In this document: positions 17,674 through 26,270 of the stretch, in pieces
Numbering within the stretch: position 1 is the first letter of the stretch
Layout: each line of letters starts with the position of its first letter
Source: GCA-2725625 sp964574215
Lineage (GTDB): Bacteria > Pseudomonadota > Alphaproteobacteria > Rhodospirillales > UBA2165
Direction of reading: 5' to 3'
Assembly: GCA_964574215.1 (NCBI GenBank)
Contig: CAZNLR010000009.1
Coordinates: 1-64,000, forward strand
DNA length: 64,000 nt
Made by a program: the position numbers and the translations under genes
The notes under the pieces: generated by a model
What the model was told of the DNA's origin: nothing
The model's database searches: none
Seen by the model: the letters and a program-made list of their open reading frames with translations, nothing else

Positions 17674-18225
17674 TTAGGACTGGAATTCGGGCAGGGTTGT
17701 TAATTCCGCCAATGTTGGTGCATTTGCATCCTTGTCCGCAAGGATAGGGTCATCGAACGGCCAATCGATACCAATGGCTGGATCATTCCAACGGATTATA
17801 TGTTCAGCTTCGGGCGCCCAGAAGTCGGTGACCTTATAGATAACATCGGCAGTTTCGGATAGAATGGCGAATCCATGAGCAAAACCTTCCGGAATCCAAA
17901 TCATGTTTCCTGAAGCATCGCTCAATTCTAATCCGACCCATTGGCCGAACTGTGGTGAACCTTTTCTAATATCGACGGCAACATCGAAAATCTTACCCTG
18001 GATTACTTGAATCAATTTTCCTTGCGCTGAAGGTTCTTGATAGTGGAGACCTCTTAAGACGCCCTTTTTTGATCTCGATAGATTGTCCTGAACAAAATTT
18101 TGACTAATACCGATGTTTCCAAATTTTTGATCTTGAAAAATCTCCCGAAAATAACCTCTTTGATCCTCAATTGTTTGTGTATCGATTAGCAGTACCGAAT
18201 TTAAATATGTTTCGCTAATTTTCAT
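17674..18225 (-). CDS. rmlC: dTDP-4-dehydrorhamnose 3,5-epimerase
   Basis: 183 aa, full family length. The catalytic residues of RmlC are visible: His61 in LRGLHYQ, Tyr130 in VIYKVTDF, and Asp166 in LADKDANAP, the partner of His. Other signatures are DQRGYFREIF, NFVQDNLS and WIPEGFAHGF. It converts dTDP-4-keto-6-deoxyglucose to the L-lyxo isomer for dTDP-L-rhamnose or a related sugar. No RmlA or RmlB lies in this window; a weakly RmlD-like gene is at 55,944-56,849. The other Rml genes must be elsewhere, or this epimerase serves a different 6-deoxysugar. Confidence 0.93.
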   Translation of the reverse strand: MKISETYLNSVLLIDTQTIEDQRGYFREIFQDQKFGNIGISQNFVQDNLSRSKKGVLRGLHYQEPSAQGKLIQVIQGKIFDVAVDIRKGSPQFGQWVGLELSDASGNMIWIPEGFAHGFAILSETADVIYKVTDFWAPEAEHIIRWNDPAIGIDWPFDDPILADKDANAPTLAELTTLPEFQS

Positions 18226-18293
18226 CGAATTACCGCTCTAACCTTTTTTCTGCGGTGAACCAGCCGTTACCAGAATGACAGACACTGTCGGCT

Positions 18294-19637
18294 TTACTCC
18301 CAATCCACGTTAGATTTATTCCTGCGAAACAGTAAACTGAACCCATATCCGCTTAGAATAGCCAAAGCCGGCATGAATGGTACCCGAAATCGTGAATGGC
18401 CGATGAATCCCAGTGTTATGGCGACGAAATAGCCGATAAACAAAACCATAAGCACGTAAATGGTCAGATTTTCGAAGGACATTTTTCGGACGCCGGTAAC
18501 CGACAGCATTACACCCGCATATATGATGATCAGATGTAAAAATACGAAACCGACAATTGGCAGGTACATAGCTGGACGCATCGCCAATCGGGCTGATATT
18601 TCCGAAAAATTCAGATCAAACAGCAAATTTTCCAAAGGAAATTGATTATCAAAAATCGACGGAAAATAGAACTTCAAGTACCACTGACCGGGGCTTAGCA
18701 ATTGGCGACCGATATCTGTAATCGTTACTTTAAAAGCGGCAGCCGGGTGTTCGGACAGCATGGTGATAAACGTAAGCAAATGGCTGTCGGTATTGCGCAT
18801 ACGGTCGTTGACCATTTGGTTGGCCGCCCCGATGTCTATACCCAAACTCGATTGAAGTACGGCGGCAAGCCTCTGACCGTATACGCCGCCTGATTCATAC
18901 GAGGTAAATGTGAAGTTGCCCGAAACGGAGAAGCTATAGAAATACCAGGCTCCGCCCAAAATCAGCCACGGTAAAAAGAATACGGCGGCTGATTTTACCG
19001 AATGCGCTATTTTTTCCGAATCAAGATAGGCGATCACGGCAACGTAGAGGGTAATCGGATATACCAAATATAAGCCGACAGGGCGCACAAATATGGCTAT
19101 CGTGAGAATCAATCCGGTCAAGAAAAACAGCATAATCTGCCGGTTAAAAGATTTCATCGCCGCGTAAAAGGTTGCGATTGCCAAGGTGATAAAAAAGGCG
19201 AACATCAGTTCGCTGAGAATTTCATTTACATAGTAAAATGTTGTGAAATCCAGGGTGAGCAATCCGATAGCGATGGTCATGGCTAATGTTCCACCCATCT
19301 GAAACGCCAGGTGCGCCACGATCAACATCATGGCGAAGAATAAAATATGCTGTAGAATTACCGGCGCCAGTAAGTTGTCCTGCCCGAACAGAGCGTAGCT
19401 TAACGTCAAAAATAGGGGATAGGCGGGTGGGCGATGGATTTCCGGTTCACCGTGTACCCGTTCATATCGCCCGTTTTCGAAAAGGTTGGTCGAAATATCG
19501 ATATAGCTTTTGGTGTCCGGGTCGATGACGAGGTTCGGATCGTCCAGGTAGGCGTCATAGAAAAACGCGAATCTGAGCAGGCAAATGACCGCGATAACTA
19601 AAACGACTGAAAACGTTGTTTTCCGTGTGAACTTCAT
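18294..19637 (-). CDS. GT39/ArnT-like membrane glycosyltransferase
   Basis: 447 aa from the ATG at 19637 (an upstream in-frame ATG at 19697 would add a non-hydrophobic extension). One N-terminal membrane span is followed by a periplasmic loop with acidic residues (DPDTKSYIDIS) and RPPAYPLFL, then about ten further hydrophobic segments. This is the layout of GT-C fold enzymes (PMT/ArnT/PglB-like) that move a sugar from a polyprenyl phosphate donor on the periplasmic side. It probably uses a lipid-linked sugar made by the adjacent DPMS-like protein. Confidence 0.75.
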   Translation of the reverse strand: MKFTRKTTFSVVLVIAVICLLRFAFFYDAYLDDPNLVIDPDTKSYIDISTNLFENGRYERVHGEPEIHRPPAYPLFLTLSYALFGQDNLLAPVILQHILFFAMMLIVAHLAFQMGGTLAMTIAIGLLTLDFTTFYYVNEILSELMFAFFITLAIATFYAAMKSFNRQIMLFFLTGLILTIAIFVRPVGLYLVYPITLYVAVIAYLDSEKIAHSVKSAAVFFLPWLILGGAWYFYSFSVSGNFTFTSYESGGVYGQRLAAVLQSSLGIDIGAANQMVNDRMRNTDSHLLTFITMLSEHPAAAFKVTITDIGRQLLSPGQWYLKFYFPSIFDNQFPLENLLFDLNFSEISARLAMRPAMYLPIVGFVFLHLIIIYAGVMLSVTGVRKMSFENLTIYVLMVLFIGYFVAITLGFIGHSRFRVPFMPALAILSGYGFSLLFRRNKSNVDWE

Positions 19638-19759
19638 TGTTTTTTTTTGATTCCAGAAGACAAAACGAGCGCTGTAGGAGCGGGTGCTTGGTAGCAATAT
19701 TATGTTCGCGAGTCACCTTTAATTAACCCTCTGCCGTGTATTCTCATTCCTTCGGCTGA

Positions 19760-19765
19760 TATAAT
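19760..19765 (+). promoter_or_regulatory. Candidate -10 box of the 19,807-27,215 operon
   Basis: A perfect TATAAT lies 41 nt before the ATG at 19807 in the AT-rich gap between divergent genes. The expected -35 position reads TGTATT, a poor match, so an activator may be needed. Confidence 0.35.
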
Positions 19766-19806
19766 GTGATCATGTGATACAAGTAGAAGACTTGGGAGAA
19801 TAACCA

Positions 19807-21300
19807 ATGGCCGAGGGCGTCGATGTCCTGTTTATCAATCCTGGTGACAGAAAACAGATTTATCAGGATTTAAGCGATGAATTTCCCGCCATAGAACCAC
19901 CGGTTTTTGCCGGTCTTTACGCTACCTACATCCGGCAAAAAGGGTGTAGCGCGGCGATTTATGATGCGCCGGCGATGGGGGTCAGCGCCCAGATGGCGGC
20001 GGAGGCAGCAACCCAGGATTTTAACGCCAAACTGATTGTCATCGTCTGTTACGGATTACAGCCGTCGGCGTCGACCCAGAACATGACGGCAGCCGGCGAT
20101 ATCGCCCGCATGATTTCGGAGGCCGGTACCTCCGCTAAAATTATGATGTTGGGAACCCATCCGTCAGCCTTGCCCGATCGCACCATGCAGGAAGAAAAGA
20201 TCGATTTTCTCTGCGATCTAGAAGGCCCGGTCACTATTTATAAAACCTTGAGGGCACTGGAATCCGGCACTGACGATTATTCAAATGTTCCCAGCCTTTG
20301 GTGGCGGGACGGAGAAAAAATTATTCGCCCCACCAGCGCCGAGCCCCTGTTGACCGATCTCGACAATGAAATGCCGGGTATTGCCTGGGATTTGTTACCC
20401 ATGGACAAATACCGGGCTCACAACTGGCACAGTTTCGACCATATCCACGACCGTTCGCCCTATGCGGCAATCCATACCAGTTTGGGCTGCCCCTATAAAT
20501 GTAACTTTTGTTGCATCAATTCGCCGTTTGGCAAATCCTCCTACCGCATGTGGAGCCCCGAGAGCGTCATCAAGGAGATCGATTTCCTGGTGGAAAATTA
20601 CGGCGTCAAAAATCTCAAATTCGTCGATGAAATGTTTGTTCTCAATAAGAGCCACGTCATGGGAATTTGCGATCTGCTCAAGTCCCGCGACTACGAGGTC
20701 AATATCTGGGCTTATGCGCGGGTTGATTCCGTGCAGGACGAATTTTTAGACAACCTCAAGGCCGCGGGGGTCAACTGGCTGTGCCTCGGTATCGAAAGCG
20801 CCAGCGATCATGTCCGTGATGGTGCCGATAAAATCTACGGCAACGATGACATCAAGGATGTTGTCCGCCGTATTCAGGCGGCCGGTATTTATATCATCGG
20901 CAATTATATTTTCGGCCTGCCCGACGACAGTATGGAACGCATGCAGGGGACGCTAGATTTGGCGCTTGAACTCAATTGCGAATTCGCCAATTTTTATTCG
21001 GCGATGGCCTATCCCGGATCGCCGCTTTACGATCAGGCGGTCGCCCAAAAAATCGAGTTGCCGGACACCTGGAAGGATTTTTCCCAACACGGTTTCAACG
21101 CCAAACCTCTCGCCAACCAGTTTTGCAGCGCCGCGGATATTCTGGAATTCCGGGACAAGGCTTTTGATCTTTATTTCTCCCACCAGCCGTATCTGAATAT
21201 GGTTCGGGAAAAATTCGGTCAGGATGTGGTCGACCACCTGGAGCGGATGGCGGCCATACCGCTGCGCCGTAAATTGTTGGAAGACCGTAACGCTGCCTAA
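19807..21300 (+). CDS. B12-binding-domain radical SAM protein
   Basis: 497 aa. The N-terminal Rossmann-like region (about residues 5-150) has the cobalamin-binding layout, with LFINPGD, PVFAGLYATYI and MLGTHPSALP, but no DxHxxG. The radical SAM cluster motif is CPYKCNFC (C228, C232, C235), followed by LKFVDEMFVL and the GIES strand-4 motif (CLGIESASD). Enzymes of this class do methylations, cyclisations or rearrangements with a 5'-deoxyadenosyl radical. It heads an operon with transketolase halves and nucleotide-sugar enzymes, so a sugar or lipid-linked sugar substrate is plausible. The exact reaction is unknown. Confidence 0.85.
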   Translation: MAEGVDVLFINPGDRKQIYQDLSDEFPAIEPPVFAGLYATYIRQKGCSAAIYDAPAMGVSAQMAAEAATQDFNAKLIVIVCYGLQPSASTQNMTAAGDIARMISEAGTSAKIMMLGTHPSALPDRTMQEEKIDFLCDLEGPVTIYKTLRALESGTDDYSNVPSLWWRDGEKIIRPTSAEPLLTDLDNEMPGIAWDLLPMDKYRAHNWHSFDHIHDRSPYAAIHTSLGCPYKCNFCCINSPFGKSSYRMWSPESVIKEIDFLVENYGVKNLKFVDEMFVLNKSHVMGICDLLKSRDYEVNIWAYARVDSVQDEFLDNLKAAGVNWLCLGIESASDHVRDGADKIYGNDDIKDVVRRIQAAGIYIIGNYIFGLPDDSMERMQGTLDLALELNCEFANFYSAMAYPGSPLYDQAVAQKIELPDTWKDFSQHGFNAKPLANQFCSAADILEFRDKAFDLYFSHQPYLNMVREKFGQDVVDHLERMAAIPLRRKLLEDRNAA

Positions 21301-21311
21301 ATGAACGGAAT

Positions 21312-22142
21312 GTGAAAGTGAATATAAACGACCTGGAAGAAAAGGCGCTGTGGTTGCGCCGCGAATTGTTCGAGATGGTGATGCGCCAAAAGAAAGGCCA
21401 CATCCCGTCCAGCTACTCCTGTACAGAGATCATGGTGGCGCTCTATTACGGCGGCGTGGCGAAATGCACGCCGGGTGATCCCGACGATCCGACCCGCGAC
21501 CGTATCATCGTCAGCAAAGGCCATGCGGCCATGGTCCAATATCCCATCCTGGCGGACATGGACTACTTTCCAAAAGAGGAATTGGAGCGCTTTACCCAGC
21601 CGGGTGGGTTGCTGGGCATGTATGCGGATTTCCGCATTCCCGGTATCGAAGGCATTTCCGGCTCTCTAGGTCATGGCATCGGCATGGGAGCGGGGTTTGC
21701 TCTGGCGGGGCGGCATGACAAGGCCGATTACCGGACGTTTGTTATTTTGGGCGACGGTGAATGTTATGAAGGCTCAATCTGGGAATCGGCCATGTTCGCG
21801 TCCCATCACAAATTGGATAAGCTGGTGGCCATCGTTGACCGCAACGAGCTCTGCATATTGGGCCGGACGGAAGAATTGCTCGATCAGGGCGATCTTGAAG
21901 AGAAATGGCGGAGTTTCGGCTGGGAGGCGGTCACCGTCGACGGTCATTCCTTCGATGAATTGATAACGGCTTTCGCCAAAGTCGGCCAATCCGGCGGCAA
22001 ACCCTTGGCGATCATCGCCAACACGGTCAAAGGCAAGGGTATTTCTTTCATGGAAGGCCGGTCAGAATGGCACAATCGGATGCCCAGTGACGATCAGATA
22101 TCCCAGGCGCGTACCGAACTTGGGATGGAGGCCGGATCGTGA
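21312..22142 (+). CDS. Split transketolase, N-terminal (ThDP pyrophosphate) subunit
   Basis: 276 aa, GTG start at 21312 (a second GTG at 21318 has better spacing from GGA). The Mg/ThDP motif LGDGECYEGSIWE and the following NELCILG match the N-terminal half of transketolase; VSKGHAAM and GSLGHGIGMGAG are further signatures. It needs the partner encoded immediately downstream, whose GTG overlaps this stop by 4 nt. Split transketolases transfer two-carbon ketol units, and several serve specialised sugar pathways instead of the pentose phosphate cycle. The neighbourhood suggests such a role. Confidence 0.9.
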   Translation: MKVNINDLEEKALWLRRELFEMVMRQKKGHIPSSYSCTEIMVALYYGGVAKCTPGDPDDPTRDRIIVSKGHAAMVQYPILADMDYFPKEELERFTQPGGLLGMYADFRIPGIEGISGSLGHGIGMGAGFALAGRHDKADYRTFVILGDGECYEGSIWESAMFASHHKLDKLVAIVDRNELCILGRTEELLDQGDLEEKWRSFGWEAVTVDGHSFDELITAFAKVGQSGGKPLAIIANTVKGKGISFMEGRSEWHNRMPSDDQISQARTELGMEAGS

Positions 22143-23086
22143 CGTCCAAACCGAAGCTGATGCGGGATGCCGTCATCGACACCATTTATGACGCTGCCCT
22201 GAAAGATAAAAACCTGCTGTTCATAAGCGCCGATCTCGGCGCGGCGGCCTTGGATGCGTTTCGCGAGGATTTGCCCGACCAGTTCATTCACGCCGGTATT
22301 TCGGAACAGAATATGGTCGATCTGGCGTCGGGCTTGGCGTTGAGCGGAAAAAAAGTGTTTCTCTACGCCATGGCGCCATTTATTACCGCCCGTTGCTACG
22401 AGCAGATCAAATGCGTCGTCTCGTCGATGAATTTACCCGTCACGTTGATCGCCGTCGGGGTTGGGCTCGGCTACGACCACGCGACACTGACCCATTTCAC
22501 GCCCGAAGACATCGCCTGCATGCGGGCCTTGAACGGTATAGAAGTAATTACCCCCAGCGATGCTGAATCGGCAAAAATTGTCGCCGAAAAAGCCATTGCC
22601 GACCCGGCGTTCCGCTATATCCGTCTGGAACGCCAACCGCAGGAACCGCTTTATAATGGATCGTTCGAGGCCGCCATGGCGGCGGGTTTCGGTCATCCGG
22701 CGAAGGGCAGGGATCTGGTAATCGTCGCCTGTGGCTACATGACCCACAAGGCCATGCGGGCGCGGGACCTCTTGAAGGATAGGGGGATCGAAGCAGGCGT
22801 TATCGATCTGTTCCGGGTAAAGCCGATGAACGGTGCAGAACTGTCCGAGGTGATCGCCGGATATAAAGCTGTTTTGACCGTTGAAGAACAATTGCTGGAA
22901 GGTGGCATGGGCAGCGCCGTCGCCGAAGCTTTGATCGACAATGACGGTATCCGAACCATGCGGCGTTTGGGACTGCAAGACGGCTTCGAAGTCGTCAATG
23001 GTGACCGGGACACGCTTCACAACCTATATGGTATCGACACCCCTCAGATTGTCGACGCGGCGGTCAAGTTGGTGGGGACCGCTTAG
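22139..23086 (+). CDS. Split transketolase, C-terminal subunit
   Basis: 315 aa, GTG start overlapping the previous stop (GTGA). It contains the PYR domain with the ThDP-activating Glu in HAGISEQNMVDLASG, and YAMAPFITARCYEQIK typical of the transketolase C-terminal partner and of the E1-beta/DXPS group. The transketolase C-terminal domain follows (CGYMTHKAM, VIDLFRVKPM, TVEEQLLEGGMG). With the preceding gene it forms a complete heterodimeric ThDP enzyme. A paralogous pair lies at 44,087-45,843. Confidence 0.9.
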   Translation: MTSKPKLMRDAVIDTIYDAALKDKNLLFISADLGAAALDAFREDLPDQFIHAGISEQNMVDLASGLALSGKKVFLYAMAPFITARCYEQIKCVVSSMNLPVTLIAVGVGLGYDHATLTHFTPEDIACMRALNGIEVITPSDAESAKIVAEKAIADPAFRYIRLERQPQEPLYNGSFEAAMAAGFGHPAKGRDLVIVACGYMTHKAMRARDLLKDRGIEAGVIDLFRVKPMNGAELSEVIAGYKAVLTVEEQLLEGGMGSAVAEALIDNDGIRTMRRLGLQDGFEVVNGDRDTLHNLYGIDTPQIVDAAVKLVGTA

Positions 23087-24019
23087 ATGTCCGATGCCAA
23101 GATCAAAGCGGCGTCCCGGAGTTTCTCCAAGAACCCTGTTTTGCGCCAGGAACTGATTACCGCCTTTCCCAATGCCGAATTCAATGATGAAGGATTGACC
23201 TTCGACGAATCCACGCTGCCCGCCTTCGTGGGTGATGCCAACGGGGTGGTGGTCGGATTGGAACCCATCAACGAGTCGACCCTGTCGAAAATGAGCAATG
23301 TGGAGATCGTGGCCAAGTACGGCGTCGGTTTGGACGGTATCGATCAAGATGCCTGCAAACGGCATAAAGTGAATGTCGGTTGGACCGGTGGAGTAAATCG
23401 GCGGGGAGTCGCTGAAATGACCCTCGGATTTATGCTCGGGCTAAATCGAAATCTTTTTTGGTCGGAAAGAAACCTGCGCAATCAAGGAGATTGGGAGAAA
23501 ATAGGCGGTCGACAATTGACGGAAAAAACCGTTGGCATAATCGGTGTGGGTTTTATCGGTAAGGATTTGGTGGACCTTCTTAAACCATTTGATTGTGAAA
23601 TACTGGTCAACGATATTATCGATCAGACTGCCTACTACCAGGAAAACGGGCTGATCGAATCGACCAAAGGTGAGATTTTTGAAAAGGCGGATATTGTCAC
23701 TCTTCACACGCCCTTGGATGATTCGACCAAAGGCATGATCGACGGGGAAGCACTGGCGAAAATGAAAGAGACGGCATTTTTGATAAATGCAGCCCGGGGC
23801 GGTTTGGTTATCCAAGAAGATCTCAAACATGCGTTGGCGAGTAATCGAATTGCCGGGGCGGCGTTGGACGTATTCGAGGAGGAGCCCTGCCACGACGAAG
23901 AATTCATGCAATTGACCAATCTATACTGCACGCCCCATACCGGCGGTTCGGCGGAAGAGTCCATCCTTGCGATGGGACGTAGCGCCATTTACCATTTGGT
24001 CAATTATTTCGATGTATAG
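23087..24019 (+). CDS. D-2-hydroxyacid dehydrogenase, phosphoglycerate dehydrogenase-like
   Basis: 310 aa. NAD-binding motif GVGFIG (153-158); the catalytic triad of the family is visible as Arg237 (NAARGG), Glu266 (DVFEEEP) and His284 (TPHTGGSAEES). The ATG follows the transketolase stop with no gap. There is no ACT domain. It would interconvert a 2-hydroxyacid and a 2-oxoacid or, in this context, may act on a ketol product or sugar acid. Being inside the operon argues for a dedicated pathway role and not serine synthesis. Confidence 0.88.
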   Translation: MSDAKIKAASRSFSKNPVLRQELITAFPNAEFNDEGLTFDESTLPAFVGDANGVVVGLEPINESTLSKMSNVEIVAKYGVGLDGIDQDACKRHKVNVGWTGGVNRRGVAEMTLGFMLGLNRNLFWSERNLRNQGDWEKIGGRQLTEKTVGIIGVGFIGKDLVDLLKPFDCEILVNDIIDQTAYYQENGLIESTKGEIFEKADIVTLHTPLDDSTKGMIDGEALAKMKETAFLINAARGGLVIQEDLKHALASNRIAGAALDVFEEEPCHDEEFMQLTNLYCTPHTGGSAEESILAMGRSAIYHLVNYFDV

Positions 24020-24072
24020 TTCAGTCTTCTTTTGGGCTCCCAAATGGGTTCAGTGAGGGGGAGAGCGATAAC

Positions 24073-24993
24073 ATGAAGGTTCTTGTATTTGGCGGCGCCG
24101 GCTTTCTGGGAAGTTATGTGGTCGATGAATTGGTCAATCGGGGCCACGAGGTGTCCGTTTTCGACCTGAGGGAATCCAGATACGTCAACGGTAACGCCAC
24201 AATGATCGTCGGCAATATTCTTGATGAAAAGGCCGTCAGGAAAGCCGTTGAGGGTCAGGACGTCGTTTACAATTTCGCAGGACTGGCCGATCTCAACGAT
24301 TCCATCGATAAGCCGGTTGAAACGGTTCATCTGAATGTCATTGGCAATCTTAACATCCTCGAAGCCTGCCGTCTGGCAGGTGTTAAGCGATTTGTTTACG
24401 CCAGTTCCCTTTACGTCTTTTCGCACAAGGGCGCTTTCTACGGCGCATCAAAGAAATCGTCGGAACTCGTCGTCGAGCAATATGGCGAGCAATACGATCT
24501 GGACTATACGATTATCCGGTATGGATCCGTCTATGGAGAGCGAGGCGATGCAAATAACCGGATTTACCGAATTTTACGGCAGGCGTTGACGGATGGAAAA
24601 ATTACCTTCGCGGGCGATGGCTCCGAAGAGCGGGAATATATTCATGGACGCGACGCCGGTAAACTCAGCGCCGATGTTTTGGAAAGCGATAAATATTTGA
24701 AGCAAAACGTTATTTTAACGGGTATCGAGCGCTTTAAATACACCGATCTTTTGTCGTTCATAAAGGAAATGATGAACGATGAAATTGAAATCGAGATGCT
24801 CAATCAGGACTACAAAGGGCACTATGTATTGACACCATACTCCTTCTCCCCCTCTATCGGCGTCAAGCTGGTCAACAATCCCAGCATCGATTTCGGACAG
24901 GGACTGTTGGAATGCATCAATCAGGTATTCAACGAGCTTCAGGACGAAGGCATTATCGACGGCGCGCCGGTCCCGGCCGAGTACAGCGAGTAA
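24073..24993 (+). CDS. NAD-dependent nucleotide-sugar epimerase/dehydratase (SDR)
   Basis: 306 aa extended SDR. The nucleotide-binding GGAGFLG (residues 7-13), the Ser of YASSLYVFS and the catalytic Tyr123/Lys127 pair (YGASK) are all present. RYGSVYGERGD matches the substrate-binding region of UDP-glucose epimerase and dTDP-glucose dehydratase relatives. The residue after the catalytic Ser pair is Leu, and no DE pair typical of 4,6-dehydratases is visible, so an epimerase or reductase role is more likely. It sits between the 2-hydroxyacid dehydrogenase and the ColD-like gene (3 nt gap). Confidence 0.9.
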   Translation: MKVLVFGGAGFLGSYVVDELVNRGHEVSVFDLRESRYVNGNATMIVGNILDEKAVRKAVEGQDVVYNFAGLADLNDSIDKPVETVHLNVIGNLNILEACRLAGVKRFVYASSLYVFSHKGAFYGASKKSSELVVEQYGEQYDLDYTIIRYGSVYGERGDANNRIYRILRQALTDGKITFAGDGSEEREYIHGRDAGKLSADVLESDKYLKQNVILTGIERFKYTDLLSFIKEMMNDEIEIEMLNQDYKGHYVLTPYSFSPSIGVKLVNNPSIDFGQGLLECINQVFNELQDEGIIDGAPVPAEYSE

Positions 24994-24996
24994 ACG

Positions 24997-26172
24997 ATGG
25001 CGATGTTCTACGATCTTGCCGCCGACAGTTGGGGCGAGGAAGAGAAAGCGGCCATCGATCAGGTAATCCAATCGGGCCGTCTGACCATGGGACCCAAAGT
25101 GGCGGAATTCGAAGCCGCTTTCGCCGCCTATTTCGGTCGCAAATACGCCGTTATGGTGAACTCGGGCTCCTCCGCCAATTTGGTGGCTGTGGCCAGCCTG
25201 TTCTACCGCAAGGAAAAGCCGCTTAAGCGGGGCGATGAGGTCATCGTTCCCGCCATTTCCTGGAGCACGACCTACCATCCGCTACAGCAGTATGGGCTCA
25301 AGCTCCGCTTCGTCGATGTGGAACTCGATACCCTGAACATGGATGTGAGCCAGCTCGAGCGGGCGTTGACACCGAAGACGAGGATGATTGTCGGCGTAAG
25401 CATCCTTGGCAATCCAGCGGCCTTGGATTCCATGCGGACGTTCGCCGATACCAACGATCTGGTTTTTTTCGAAGACAATTGCGAATCCATGGATGCGGAG
25501 TTGAACGGGCAAAAGACCGGCACTTTCGGCGATATCGGCACCTTCAGTTCTTTTTTTTCCCACCATATTTCCACCATTGAAGGCGGTGTGCTGACGACGG
25601 ACGACGCCGAACTCAATGATCTGGCGCGCTCGATCCGGGCCCACGGCTGGACCCGTGATCTGTCCGAGGAAACCAACCTGTACGAACCCAGAGACGATGA
25701 CTTTTTCGAGGCTTACCGGTTCATTTTGCCGGGCTACAACGTTCGCCCCCAGGAAATCAACGCCGCGGTGGGGATCGAGCAAATGAAAAAACTATCCGCC
25801 ATGACAAAGGCCAGGCGGCAAAACCTGGCGTGCTTCCAGGAATTGTTTGGCGGCGATGAAAGGTTCATCATTCAGCGGGAAAACGGCAAATCTTCGAGCT
25901 TCTGCTTTACCATGATCTTAAATCCCGACAGCAATCCAGACCGGCCTAAAGTCATGGCGGCGCTGAAGGATGCGGACATTGGTTATCGGATCATCACCGG
26001 CGGGTGTTTTCCCCGCCACGATGTCATCCGGTTTTATGATTGTGATTTCGTCGGCGAAATGACCAACGGCGATATCGCTCACGACTACGGATTTTTCGTC
26101 GGCAATCATCCCTTTGATCTGACGCCGCAGATCGAAAAGTTACGCTCGGTTTTGGATGAAGTATGTCGCTGA
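24997..26172 (+). CDS. DegT-fold PLP protein with His for Lys (ColD/RfbH-type 3-dehydratase)
   Basis: 391 aa of the DegT/DnrJ/EryC1 fold: VNSGSSANLVAV binds PLP phosphate, FEDNCESMDAE holds the PLP-ring Asp. Where aminotransferases have the Schiff-base Lys, this protein reads FFSHHISTIEGG; His189 takes the Lys position. The same change defines GDP-4-keto-6-deoxymannose 3-dehydratase (ColD) and the CDP-hexose 3-dehydratase RfbH/E1. RAHGWTRD is also shared with that group. No clear [2Fe-2S] cysteine set is visible, so it is closer to ColD. It should remove the 3-hydroxyl of a 4-ketosugar nucleotide using PLP/PMP and glutamate. Confidence 0.85.
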   Translation: MAMFYDLAADSWGEEEKAAIDQVIQSGRLTMGPKVAEFEAAFAAYFGRKYAVMVNSGSSANLVAVASLFYRKEKPLKRGDEVIVPAISWSTTYHPLQQYGLKLRFVDVELDTLNMDVSQLERALTPKTRMIVGVSILGNPAALDSMRTFADTNDLVFFEDNCESMDAELNGQKTGTFGDIGTFSSFFSHHISTIEGGVLTTDDAELNDLARSIRAHGWTRDLSEETNLYEPRDDDFFEAYRFILPGYNVRPQEINAAVGIEQMKKLSAMTKARRQNLACFQELFGGDERFIIQRENGKSSSFCFTMILNPDSNPDRPKVMAALKDADIGYRIITGGCFPRHDVIRFYDCDFVGEMTNGDIAHDYGFFVGNHPFDLTPQIEKLRSVLDEVCR

Positions 26173-26235
26173 AACCAAAAAAAAGGTGCACGGGCTCATC
26201 ACATAAATCAAATGTAATCAAAGGCTTAGCAAAAT

Positions 26236-26256
26236 AAAGGTGCCGGGCACCTTTTT
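26236..26256 (+). terminator. Hairpin with T-run just before the next start codon
   Basis: AAAGGTGC (26236-26243), loop CGG, GCACCTTT (26247-26254) with two more T: a perfect 8-bp stem shaped like an intrinsic terminator, ending 14 nt before the ATG at 26271. A second copy of AAAGGTGC at 26182-26189 could pair with the same right arm, giving an alternative fold. Confidence 0.5.
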
Positions 26257-26270
26257 GAAAAGGTATTGAA

